Shown piece by piece: positions 1 through 7,470 of a stretch of DNA of 12,283 nt. The notes under the pieces are model-generated. The model did not search any database and was not told where the DNA came from. It saw only the letters and a program-made list of their open reading frames with translations. The stretch comes from Proteobacteria bacterium UBA1844. GTDB taxonomy: Bacteria > Pseudomonadota > Gammaproteobacteria > Steroidobacterales > Woeseiaceae. The stretch lies in contig DDIS01000113.1 of the NCBI GenBank assembly GCA_002338615.1, positions 3,771 through 16,053 on the forward strand, in the 5' to 3' direction. The translations under genes were made by a program, and so were the position numbers. Numbering within the stretch: position 1 is the stretch's first letter; each line of letters opens with the position of its first letter.

Positions 1-727
1 AGCCGATATCAGCCGCCACTACTTCCTCGGAAATTTTACAGTGACGACGAAACAGGACCTGACGCCGGTTACGCAGGCGGACGTGGAATGTGAGCAGGCG
101 ATACGGGATACCATTCTTGCAAGCTTTCCCGAACACGGCTTTTTCGGTGAAGAAAGCGGCACGACGAATGCGGATGCCGAGTACCTTTGGCTCGTGGATC
201 CGATCGACGGTACCAAGGCGTTTGTGCGCGGGTATCCGTTCTTCTCGACGCAGATTGCATTGCAACACCAGGGTGAAATCGTGCTTGGCGTATCGTCGGG
301 CACGATGCTGGATGAGCTTGCGTGGGCGGAGAAGGGCAAGGGTGCCTGGTTAAATGGCAAACGCTTGTCGGTCAGCGATATTGACGATCCCGAACGCGCC
401 GCGGTGTCCATGAGCAACCTGAAATCCCTCGCGTCAGGTGACGGCTGGCAAGCCCTCGGCAGAATCGTCGCAGCGGCAGACCGGATCCGCGGCTATGGTG
501 ATTTCTATCACTATCACTTGCTCGCGTCGGGCAAGATTGAGGCCGCGATCGAAGCTGACGTGAATATCCTCGACATCGCAGCATTGTCGATCATCGTACG
601 CGAGGCGGGTGGGGTGTTTACCGATCTGAATGGAGAATTACCGGGCCTCGAGGTGCGTTCGGTATTGGCGGCCAATAGCAGGCTGCACGCACACTACCTG
701 GAGCAACTGAAAGGCTACGTCAGGTAG
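1..727 (+). CDS. Inositol monophosphatase-family phosphatase, HisN-like (5' end missing)
   Basis: This is a Mg2+-dependent phosphomonoesterase of the IMPase/FBPase superfamily, probably cytoplasmic. The reading frame is open from base 2, so the N-terminus lies left of the window. A GTG at 41 is in frame but sits inside the conserved N-terminal region, so it is unlikely to be the true start. Metal-site motifs are visible: GEES, then DPIDGTKAF (the two metal Asp residues), then LDIAA near the C-terminus, which carries the last metal Asp. The usual Trp of the WDxAA motif is Leu here. The RGYGDF motif between them resembles histidinol-phosphatase HisN-type members more than true inositol phosphatases, so histidinol-phosphate is a plausible substrate. 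That is inference from motif style, and no his genes are in view. The stop at 725-727 lies 19 bp from the convergent ABC ATPase gene. Confidence 0.88.
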   Translation, partial: ADISRHYFLGNFTVTTKQDLTPVTQADVECEQAIRDTILASFPEHGFFGEESGTTNADAEYLWLVDPIDGTKAFVRGYPFFSTQIALQHQGEIVLGVSSGTMLDELAWAEKGKGAWLNGKRLSVSDIDDPERAAVSMSNLKSLASGDGWQALGRIVAAADRIRGYGDFYHYHLLASGKIEAAIEADVNILDIAALSIIVREAGGVFTDLNGELPGLEVRSVLAANSRLHAHYLEQLKGYVR

Positions 728-746
728 CAGCCTGCGCGATTGCGTG

Positions 747-1562
747 TTAGCGCGGAGACTCCTGGTTGTCGGGCGCATTACCCGCCGCAACAAATATCTT
801 CTGATCCCGCCACTGCACGGACTCCATTGCCGTCCCGTAAAGTTCGCTGAGTCGCTCGTTGGTCAAAATCTCATCGCTTGTACCGAGCTCCCAACGGCCA
901 TCGCCATACAGCAACAGGCAGCGGTCGGCAAAGCGCGCAGCAAGATTGACATCGTGCAGGCTGGCGATGACACAGGCGCCTTCGTCCGCCTTGCGCCGGA
1001 ACAGGCGTAAGGCGTCCAGCTGGTGTTGTGGGTCGAGATGATTGGTCGGTTCATCGAGCAAGTAGCAGGTCGGTGCCTGAGCTATGATTTGTGCAATCGC
1101 CAGCCGTCTGCGTTCGCCGCCCGATAGCGTCAGCACGTCGCGCATCGCAAGATCCTCGAGTTTCATAGCGCGCAGCGCTGTCATCGCGATTTCCCGGTCG
1201 CGTGCAGTTTCCCATTGCAGTGCACGGATGTGCGGATGCCGGCCGGTCAAAGCGGTGTCAAGAACCGTGGTGGGAAAAATATCGTCAGCGGATTGCGGCA
1301 GGAGAGCCAGGTCCAGCGCAACACCGGCCCGCGGCGCGGTAAAGATATCCAGCCCTTTGAGATGCACGTCGCCCGCGGCCGCCCTGCGCAGTCCCGCGAA
1401 AGTCAGCAGGGTAAGTGTCTTGCCGGCGCCGTTCCGACCCAGCAGCGCAACGAACTCGCCCCGACGAAAGGCGACGTCAAGCGACGCGACCAGGTGTCGC
1501 CCCGGCACACTAACGGCGAGTTGTCTTGCGTTGAGAAATGCGCCGTTGCCGGTTTCAGTCAT
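747..1562 (-). CDS. ABC transporter ATP-binding protein, FecE/BtuD/HmuV type (iron-siderophore, haem or cobalamin import)
   Basis: This 271-aa protein has a complete nucleotide-binding domain. Walker A is GRNGAGKT at residues 42-49, the Q-loop Gln is 90, the signature LSGGE is at 146-150, Walker B LLDEP is at 168-172, the D-loop is NHLD at 174-177 and the H-loop His is 203. The layout and the NHLD/SLHDVNLA wording are typical of ATPases that power FecCD-type importers of siderophore iron, haem or vitamin B12. It would energise such an importer at the inner-membrane face. No permease or binding protein is adjacent: upstream is a protease gene and downstream is the convergent phosphatase gene. 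Its partners must therefore lie elsewhere. The ATG at 1562 has no obvious Shine-Dalgarno sequence. The family is clear; the substrate is unknown. Confidence 0.9.
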   Translation of the reverse strand: MTETGNGAFLNARQLAVSVPGRHLVASLDVAFRRGEFVALLGRNGAGKTLTLLTFAGLRRAAAGDVHLKGLDIFTAPRAGVALDLALLPQSADDIFPTTVLDTALTGRHPHIRALQWETARDREIAMTALRAMKLEDLAMRDVLTLSGGERRRLAIAQIIAQAPTCYLLDEPTNHLDPQHQLDALRLFRRKADEGACVIASLHDVNLAARFADRCLLLYGDGRWELGTSDEILTNERLSELYGTAMESVQWRDQKIFVAAGNAPDNQESPR

Positions 1563-1613
1563 CGGGCGAGCGTACTGCAGCCGGGCCGAATAAAAAAGCC
1601 GGCATCGAATCGC

Positions 1614-2384
1614 TTATTTCGCGAGCCTGATTTCCGCGGCTGTGAGCGGGCCGATCACCGCGTACCTGAGGTTTTTCGGAATTACGGCATCGTCGTCTGC
1701 GAGTGCAATCCGGCCAGCCATGATCTCTGCGTGTGTCTGCGGATAAAGCGGGCTGCGCTCCGGGTCCGCAAGTCCATCGGGCACAAATGGCTGGCCCGTA
1801 CCCATTTCATATTTGTCGCTTGCACCGAGTGTGTGGAATACCTCGTGCGCGATGATGACGTTATTGGTCGCAGCGAAACGCCGGCCGGTATATGCATTGA
1901 CAATGCCGAACATGCCTTTTTGTATACCGACCGAGTCCTCCAGTGCCGTGCTTCGTTCACCTTCGTGATAGCGAACAAAAATGCTGATGTCCGGTTCGAT
2001 CGTGTCCTGGTCACTCGTCACGCTGCCTGCCCACCAACGCATGCGTAGCGACCAGAGCATGATGGTGACGACGTTGGGGTCGCGCCCCAGCGCAGGTGGT
2101 TGCTCGTTGATCAGTTGTCCGAGTTCCATGCGGACGGGACGGTCGGTATCGCTGCCATACCGTGCAGCTTCGCGCTGCATGAATTCCTCGACATCGGCAA
2201 ATACGCCGGCATCGAGACCGGCAATGTAGTTCGCAGTCGCCTCGCTCGCATCCGCATTGATCGGGTAGATCTTGACCCACAGGCTGTTGTTCCAGTCCGT
2301 GCTGCGTGTCTTGGTCAGCCAGGTATTGACGACGACAAAAAACAGGATCAGCAGCAGGATGGCAATGCGAATGGCTTTGAACAT
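1614..2384 (-). CDS. Membrane-anchored metzincin-like zinc metalloprotease, uncharacterised
   Basis: This 256-aa protein starts with a short basic stretch and one hydrophobic segment (about residues 6-23). That suggests an inner-membrane anchor with the rest in the periplasm. Residues 180-190 read HEVFHTLGASD, an exact HExxHxxGxxD zinc site with His180, His184 and Asp190 as ligands and Glu181 as catalytic base. The Asp third ligand is known from snapalysin-type metzincins. A stretch reading AEIMAGRI at 219-226, about 30 residues later, could supply the Met-turn (Met222) that defines metzincins. I recall related unnamed proteins of similar length in proteobacteria, but no characterised member, so its substrate is unknown. 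It lies 90 bp downstream of the amidase gene and 51 bp upstream of the ABC ATPase gene on the same strand. The ATG at 2384 lacks a clear ribosome binding site. Confidence 0.75.
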   Translation of the reverse strand: MFKAIRIAILLLILFFVVVNTWLTKTRSTDWNNSLWVKIYPINADASEATANYIAGLDAGVFADVEEFMQREAARYGSDTDRPVRMELGQLINEQPPALGRDPNVVTIMLWSLRMRWWAGSVTSDQDTIEPDISIFVRYHEGERSTALEDSVGIQKGMFGIVNAYTGRRFAATNNVIIAHEVFHTLGASDKYEMGTGQPFVPDGLADPERSPLYPQTHAEIMAGRIALADDDAVIPKNLRYAVIGPLTAAEIRLAK

Positions 2385-2474
2385 GCGCCAATTAAGCCAT
2401 AGTTCCAGCCATCGCTTCGGACGTGTGCCACAAAAATTCGGGAAACCGGGGAGATTCTGCGAGATTCGCCGGGA

Positions 2475-4034
2475 TCACTGGCCGCCGGGCGGCCTGCGTG
2501 CGGCGCGTGCCTGCTCAAACGCATGGGCAATGCGAATCAAATCCTGTTCGCTGTATGCGCGGCCGATAAACGACAGTCCGATGGGCAGGCCCGCGACGAA
2601 GCCCGCAGGCACTGTAATGGCCGGATAACCGGAGATAGCTGCATAAGATGAGCTGCTGATGCCGAAATTATCGCCCAGTACATGGTCCGTCAGCCACGCC
2701 GGGCCATTGGTAATAGCGATCAGCGCATCGAGCTTGTTGTCCTCGAAGGCGGTGTCCAGGCCCTCGCGTGCTACCCGCTTGCTGGTTTCCAGCGCTGCGA
2801 GATAGCTCTCGGATTGCAGGTCGCCCTTGGCCTCGGCGGCCAGCAAGATGTCCTGCCCGAAGAACGGCATAACGTCGTCGGCATGGGCCTCATTAAACGC
2901 GATGATCTCCTCGAGGCTGCGGACCGGTGCCTCCGTGTCCGCGAGGTATTTTGCGAGGTCTGCTTTGAATTCGTACAGCAGCACCTCGTACTCGGCATCT
3001 CCTGCGCCGCTCATGTCAATGTTGATGTCATCAACGAGTTCTGCGCCGGCGAGGGTGATCGTCTTGAGGCTTTCGTCGAGCACGCGCTCGACGTCAGGAA
3101 TGTTGCCGGCGCCCAGGTGCGAACGAATGACGCCAATTCGCATGCCCCTGAGTCCGTCCGCTGCAAGATTGGCTGCGTAGTCGGCTTGTGCCGGTGCAGT
3201 CTCGGTGGCGGCATCCTGGGGGTCGCGCCCGGTCATTACGGAGAGCAGGATGGCGGCATCACGAACCGTGCGTGCCATCGGGCCGGCCGTGTCCTGGCTG
3301 TGTGCAAGTGGCACGATGCCGCTGCGACTTATCAGCCCGAGCGTGGGCTTGATGCCCACGATGCCCGTAGCGCCGGCAGGACAGACCACCGAACCGTCCG
3401 TTTCCGTGCCAACCGCTACCGTGACCAGGTTCGCGGCAACGACGACGGCTGAGCCGCTGGATGAGCCGCAGGGGTTTCTCCGCGGCGCGTAAGGATTATG
3501 CGTTTGACCGCCGACGCTGCTCCAGCCGCTCGACGAATGGCTGGAACGGAAATTCGCCCACTCACTTAAGTTCGCCTTGCCGAGAATGACTGCACCGGCA
3601 TCGCGCAGGCGACTGACAAGAAACGCATCCTCGGGAGGAATGTGTTCGGCGAGCGCCAGCGAGCCAGCGCTGGTGTGCATGCTGTCGGCCGTACCGATGT
3701 TGGCTTTCAATATGACCGGGATACCATGCATAGGTCCGCGCGGGCCGGATTGCCTGCGCTCATCGTCGAGCGCGCGGGCAATCATCAATGCGTCGGGATT
3801 CGTTTCGATAATCGCATTCAGGCCGCCATCACCCTGATCAAGTTTCTGTATGCGCTCGAGGTACCAGTGCACCAGCTGCTCGGAACCAAGTTCGCCACGC
3901 TGCATCCGGTCCTGCAGGTCGGCAATGCCTGCTTCCTCGAGGTTCAGTGGTGCAGGGTTGCATGCTGCGAGGCACAGCAGCATCAAGACCGCTAATAGCT
4001 GCCGCCGATGCACCTCCCGGTTGATCGCAGGCAC
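2475..4034 (-). CDS. Amidase-signature family hydrolase, predicted lipoprotein
   Basis: This 519-aa protein hydrolyses an amide bond using a Ser-cisSer-Lys triad. The triad is visible: Lys110 (in VILKAN), cis-Ser191 (in CGSSSGSA) and nucleophile Ser215 (in TDGSVVCPA). Its 24-residue Ser-Ser spacing is the same as in GatA and malonamidase. The N-terminus has a basic n-region, a hydrophobic core and the lipobox LAAC with Cys25, so it is exported and lipidated, unlike GatA. The residue after the triad Lys is Ala, where Asp is the common choice. The physiological substrate cannot be read from sequence; exported members are usually annotated only as amidase. The start is GTG at 4034, 3 nt after the stop of the methyltransferase lipoprotein gene, implying co-transcription. 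No strong Shine-Dalgarno precedes it, so translational coupling is likely. A GTG at 4013 would lose the basic n-region. Confidence 0.9.
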   Translation of the reverse strand: MPAINREVHRRQLLAVLMLLCLAACNPAPLNLEEAGIADLQDRMQRGELGSEQLVHWYLERIQKLDQGDGGLNAIIETNPDALMIARALDDERRQSGPRGPMHGIPVILKANIGTADSMHTSAGSLALAEHIPPEDAFLVSRLRDAGAVILGKANLSEWANFRSSHSSSGWSSVGGQTHNPYAPRRNPCGSSSGSAVVVAANLVTVAVGTETDGSVVCPAGATGIVGIKPTLGLISRSGIVPLAHSQDTAGPMARTVRDAAILLSVMTGRDPQDAATETAPAQADYAANLAADGLRGMRIGVIRSHLGAGNIPDVERVLDESLKTITLAGAELVDDINIDMSGAGDAEYEVLLYEFKADLAKYLADTEAPVRSLEEIIAFNEAHADDVMPFFGQDILLAAEAKGDLQSESYLAALETSKRVAREGLDTAFEDNKLDALIAITNGPAWLTDHVLGDNFGISSSSYAAISGYPAITVPAGFVAGLPIGLSFIGRAYSEQDLIRIAHAFEQARAARRPPGGQ

Positions 4035-4037
4035 GTG

Positions 4038-4811
4038 CTAGGGTTTTTTGAAGCGCAACACGAAACGGTCGGTCTTACCGCGAATGGCCGGATCGAAGAC
4101 CACGAGCGTGTGGTCGTCATCTGCATTGCGTAAAATGTCGCTCCTGGCATCCAGCTCGAAGCCGGCGGCTGTGAAGTCCTCAATGACCCGCGCCGGATCG
4201 ATGCGATGCAAGGTATCGCCGGTCTCGACGGCTGCACCGGCATCGGCATAGTGGTCGACGACACCCACGATGCCGCCCGGTTTCAGGCTCTGGTAAAGCT
4301 CTGCAAGAAACGGCTCAACGTCGATCTTTGGCCAGCCATTTTCGGGATCTTCGTGGTAAACGTCGTGGTAGGCGAGAATCAGGGTGATCGCGTCAAAGTG
4401 ATTGGCGGGGAGCTCGAGCTCGTTGTTCTCGGCCATCAGCAGTTCAACGTTGGCCAGGCGGCCGTCCGCGTAGCGCTCATCAACCTCATCGCCGACAAAG
4501 CCGATGTAGGCCTGGTTTGTTTGCGCAACCAGCTCGCCGTCGGGGCCGATGACATGCGCGATGAGTTCCGCGTAGTAGCCGCCTCCCGAGAACATGTCGA
4601 GCACCGTGTCGCCCGGCTGAATTGCAAAGAATGCGAGCACCTCCGCGGGTTTACGGCCTGCGTCGCGGGCGTAGTCCGCCGCGAGGCGCGTCTTGCTGTC
4701 AACCGCGTCCTGGTAGATAGATTGTTGCGTGTCACCCGCTTGTCCGGTGCTTTGCTGGTCACAGGCAGCAACAGACAAGAGTCCTAGAAACAAGAGCGCG
4801 GTGGCTTTCAT
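4038..4811 (-). CDS. Predicted SAM-dependent methyltransferase carrying a lipoprotein signal (COG4798-like)
   Basis: This 257-aa protein has a class I methyltransferase core. Motif I is VLDMFSGGGYY at residues 70-80, a motif-IV-like region FDAITLILAYHD lies at 139-150, and the post-motif LKPGGIVGVVDH is at 176-187. The preceding KPAEVLAFF segment is typical of a family of exported predicted methyltransferases that I recall as COG4798. The N-terminus is a short lipoprotein signal with lipobox VAAC (Cys17). It is followed by Asp18-Gln19, which in E. coli would retain a lipoprotein in the inner membrane. SAM is not known to be plentiful in the periplasm, so whether this is an active methyltransferase is open. 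GGGGGA (4819-4824) lies 7 nt before the ATG at 4811. It is the first gene of a two-gene unit with the amidase lipoprotein. Confidence 0.85.
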   Translation of the reverse strand: MKATALLFLGLLSVAACDQQSTGQAGDTQQSIYQDAVDSKTRLAADYARDAGRKPAEVLAFFAIQPGDTVLDMFSGGGYYAELIAHVIGPDGELVAQTNQAYIGFVGDEVDERYADGRLANVELLMAENNELELPANHFDAITLILAYHDVYHEDPENGWPKIDVEPFLAELYQSLKPGGIVGVVDHYADAGAAVETGDTLHRIDPARVIEDFTAAGFELDARSDILRNADDDHTLVVFDPAIRGKTDRFVLRFKKP

Positions 4812-4930
4812 TGGATGGTCCCCCGTAAAGTCAGATTCCCGGAACCCTGTGTGGATTCCGGAGCAACATAATCACCGCAAAGTGTGGTCAGAGGCAATCC
4901 CCGAAGTGCAATAGAGGCCATGAATTGCAG

Positions 4931-4964
4931 GCAATAAAAAGCCCCGCGGCCGAGGCGTTGGGGC
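4931..4964 (-). terminator. Probable rho-independent terminator
   Basis: Read on the minus strand, a GCCCC (4964-4960) pairs with GGGGC (4945-4941) across a 14-nt GC-rich loop that can form a small inner stem. It is followed directly by TTTTTATT (4940-4933). It is oriented to stop transcription arriving from the amidohydrolase-like gene, although that gene ends about 480 bp earlier. It could instead end a transcript starting inside the gap. On the + strand the same stem is followed by a T-tract only after an 8-nt interval, so bidirectional use is less likely. Confidence 0.6.
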
Positions 4965-4970
4965 CAATGT

Positions 4971-4989
4971 CTCTTTTTTATCAAAAGAG
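4971..4989. repeat. Perfect 7-bp inverted repeat with 5-nt loop
   Basis: CTCTTTT (4971-4977) and AAAAGAG (4983-4989) are exact reverse complements around the loop TTATC. The stem is AT-rich and begins 6 nt beyond the neighbouring GC-rich terminator stem. It could be part of a composite terminator or an operator-like palindrome. Its role is unknown. Confidence 0.45.
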
Positions 4990-5448
4990 GTAACTGCGTA
5001 TTCAGTAGCCGGATACAGATATTTTATTATTATTGGATCTGGATCATCTTGTTTTTGTAGTTATTTTTCTTCTGGCGTCTAAATCCTCTACTGTTCCGAA
5101 AACGCTAGCTGATGCAGTTACACTTCGCTTGGGCATAGTGATAAAAGCAATTCCTGTGCCAACCGCCAGGGAACGGTGCTGAAACAGGGTATTTCGCCTG
5201 ATTTCGGGCGCCGCCCGGACCGTGCGATTGATGACAATGCGGCCGATTTGTAAAGAGAACCGACGTTTTTCACGGTTTCCTGGTCAGGCGATGGGCAAGA
5301 ATGCCGGCATAAACTTTTGAAAATCTTGTAATTGATCGGGCGCGGTGACACATCTTGTGCTTGTCGACCGCCGCGCTACCAGGCGCTGCCCGCGAGACAT
5401 CGGTTCCGCCGTTGCCAGCCGGCCGGCAAATTGCCATATTTTGTCAAA

Positions 5449-7470
5449 TTATTCGACATAGTCATTGGCCCCGGCACGTTCGAGAAGTCCGGAAACGCTG
5501 TAAAAGCGGCCGTTTCTGACGACTGCAATGACCTTCAGCGTGTCGGCAATATTCACAAGTGGGTCGCCGGCGACAATGACGAGATCGGCCGCGGCACCTA
5601 CCGCGACCCGGCCGAGATGCAACCCGAACCCGAGTACCGCCGCCGCGTTGACGCCCATGCTGCGCAGTACCTGGTCATTTGTAAGACCCGACGCCGCAAG
5701 GGCGCGTATTTCGGCGTGCAACGCGATACCAGGCGGCAGGCCGTTCGGTTTGCTGCCCAGCACGAGGAGCGGCGCCGCAGCGGCCAGGTCAACGGGATGA
5801 CCGTACGCATCACCGCCTGTCATTGCGGGCGCCAGCAGGCGCGCCTGGCCTGACTGCCAGATTTCTGCAACCCCGGGTGTGGCGGGTGTAGCAAGACCCG
5901 ATACGAAGCTGAGCGTCCCTATGTCGCTGGCAAGATGCACGTCCTGGTAGCGGATGCCGCGAGGTGACACGGGTCGGGTGTTGGTGCCGAGCAGCAGCCT
6001 GGCACCCGAACCCAGCGCGGCCTGCCAACTGTCCGCCAATACCGCAACGCCACGCTCTTGCCAGGTGAGGACGGCACTTTTCTGGCTGGTGCTGCTCGCG
6101 AAGTCGCCACTGACCGTGATCAACCAGGGGTAGGGCTTCTGGTTTGTTGCGGATTCGACTGGGCTCGCTGGCAGAACGCGCGGTCCCGGCAGATCGTGCC
6201 CCGACCAGCGCGCGTTGAGTGTACGCGCGTCGGGATCATCGCTGATCAACGTGGTCACGCCGAGGCTCAATAGCAACGGCCCGAGACTGGCGGGCGTATT
6301 CGGCGGCAGCGCTGCGTAGGCATCGATATACCCGGGCAGGACGGTTGCATCACCAAGGTCAATTACAATCTCGTCGCCCGTGCTGCGCGCCTGATTGACC
6401 GATGCGATGCGGCCGCCGTCAATGATCACATCGGCGTCCAGCAGGTAGGAACTTCCGACACCGTCATACACGCGCGCTGCACGAATAATCCGGCGTCCGG
6501 TCGGCACATCGATAGCGGGCAGGTCCCTCGGCTTCGCGCCCGGGGGTAGCCCGCTGCTGCCGGCGCCGATATTGGCCCGGAACGGAAGGTTGCTTGATGT
6601 CCAGGAATTGAAGCGTCGCAAGCGGAGCTGTCCGTCGGCCGTGTACAGCATGTGCTGCCGATCGATCCAGGCGATCGGCGCGAGAAAAAAGTCTTCATTG
6701 CTGATCAGGGGGCGTGTCAGTCGCGGCTTCGAGAGAATGGTCATCTGCACCTGCCAGCCATCCGCACCTTGTTGCAGATAGGTAACGAGGCTGCCGTCCG
6801 GTCGCCAGGATGGCGCCGCGATTGGAGAGGATGACTCGACGAGGACCTCGTCGGTCTTGCCGCGTTCGCGCAGTACCAGCGACCAGGTGCCATGGTGTTC
6901 ATGAACGTACAGGAGATCCTCGCCTGTTGCGGACCAGGCGGGCTCGGATTCGCGCCCCGGCAGTTCGGTCAGGCGCCAGCGCAGGCCCGTTGCAACATCC
7001 ATCTCCCAGATGTCGAAATTATTGCCGTCTTCCGCCGAGGAAAAAACGATTCGAGAACCATCGGGATTCCAGTCAGGCTCGCGATCCGGTGAACCCTTGT
7101 CGCCGAGGGGCCGTGCCGCGTCGTCGGCGAACGTGTATAGCCAGAGCGTCGGCCGGCTGTTTGTGTTTGCTTCGAAAACAATCGCACTGCCATCGCGTGA
7201 CCAGCGCGGCCGTCGCGCGGCGCGAGGTCCACTCGCTATCGCCTGCGCATTGCCGCCACTCTTCGGCAGCAACCAGATGCCGCCGAGTAAATCGGTAACG
7301 ATGCGACCGTCCGCAGCGACGTCAACCGTGATGTTGGTGCCTTCGGTAACAATGACGTCCGCCTGTACCTGTCCCGGCACGAGACTGGCAAGTGTGCCCA
7401 GGGCGACGAGCGACGCGAGTAGTCTCTGGAGGCAGGCTGCGTGCCGGTCCGGCACATCGCTAACCTGCAC
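5449..7470 (-). CDS. Exported TolB-type propeller plus amidohydrolase-like protein, metal ligands lost
   Basis: The start is placed at GTG 7470 because GAGG (7477-7480) lies 6 nt upstream; TTG 7488 is an alternative. The product is then 673 aa. A signal peptide runs to about residue 37 (VQA before Asp38). Residues about 88-270 hold PD40/TolB-like propeller repeats, starting near 88, 132, 177, 220 and 265, with WxxDG and PDWNPDG wording. From about 325 the protein follows the imidazolonepropionase-like amidohydrolase pattern: a first beta-sandwich segment, VLPGYID at 377-383, LHAEI near 585, and a closing GAAADLVIVAGDP at about 625-637. The canonical HxH after VLPGxID is Tyr385-Ala-Ala387, and the Asp of the usual GTD/GSD is Lys574. 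It is therefore probably not a metal-dependent hydrolase. Its start overlaps the CPXCG gene by 11 nt. A binding or scaffold role in the periplasm is inference. Confidence 0.82.
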   Translation of the reverse strand: MQVSDVPDRHAACLQRLLASLVALGTLASLVPGQVQADVIVTEGTNITVDVAADGRIVTDLLGGIWLLPKSGGNAQAIASGPRAARRPRWSRDGSAIVFEANTNSRPTLWLYTFADDAARPLGDKGSPDREPDWNPDGSRIVFSSAEDGNNFDIWEMDVATGLRWRLTELPGRESEPAWSATGEDLLYVHEHHGTWSLVLRERGKTDEVLVESSSPIAAPSWRPDGSLVTYLQQGADGWQVQMTILSKPRLTRPLISNEDFFLAPIAWIDRQHMLYTADGQLRLRRFNSWTSSNLPFRANIGAGSSGLPPGAKPRDLPAIDVPTGRRIIRAARVYDGVGSSYLLDADVIIDGGRIASVNQARSTGDEIVIDLGDATVLPGYIDAYAALPPNTPASLGPLLLSLGVTTLISDDPDARTLNARWSGHDLPGPRVLPASPVESATNQKPYPWLITVSGDFASSTSQKSAVLTWQERGVAVLADSWQAALGSGARLLLGTNTRPVSPRGIRYQDVHLASDIGTLSFVSGLATPATPGVAEIWQSGQARLLAPAMTGGDAYGHPVDLAAAAPLLVLGSKPNGLPPGIALHAEIRALAASGLTNDQVLRSMGVNAAAVLGFGLHLGRVAVGAAADLVIVAGDPLVNIADTLKVIAVVRNGRFYSVSGLLERAGANDYVE

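Larger units (their letters stand above)
4812..5448. other. Long intergenic region, AT-rich in its centre, no convincing gene
   Basis: This 637-bp gap lies between the minus-strand amidohydrolase-like gene and the methyltransferase lipoprotein gene. It holds a likely terminator (4931-4964) and a perfect 7-bp inverted repeat (4971-4989). It also holds a markedly AT-rich stretch, 4971-5100, about 34% G+C by hand count in an otherwise GC-rich window. The promoter for the methyltransferase-amidase pair should lie between the terminator and 4825. A weak candidate read on the minus strand is TTGCCT, 18 nt, GATTAT, roughly 4870-4900. A 77-codon frame at 5118-5351 (minus) has no family resemblance and looks accidental. 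A short GC hairpin CGGGC-GCC-GCCCG near 5207-5219 has no T-tract. No tRNA or riboswitch was recognised. Confidence 0.6.

Noticed and set aside
1580..1606. Possible terminator between the protease and ABC ATPase genes (GCCGG and CCGGC flanking an A/T run)
   Set aside because: Only 5 bp of stem, with the A/T run inside the loop rather than after the stem.
1215..2048. Open frame of 277 codons on the + strand
   Set aside because: It lies antisense across the ABC ATPase and the protease genes, has no recognisable domains, and is a typical high-GC shadow frame.
2682..3452. Open frame of 256 codons on the + strand
   Set aside because: Antisense to the well-supported amidase, with no motif of its own.
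5118..5351. 77-codon frame on the minus strand inside the intergenic gap
   Set aside because: No family resemblance, no ribosome binding site noticed, and low-complexity residue use; probably chance.
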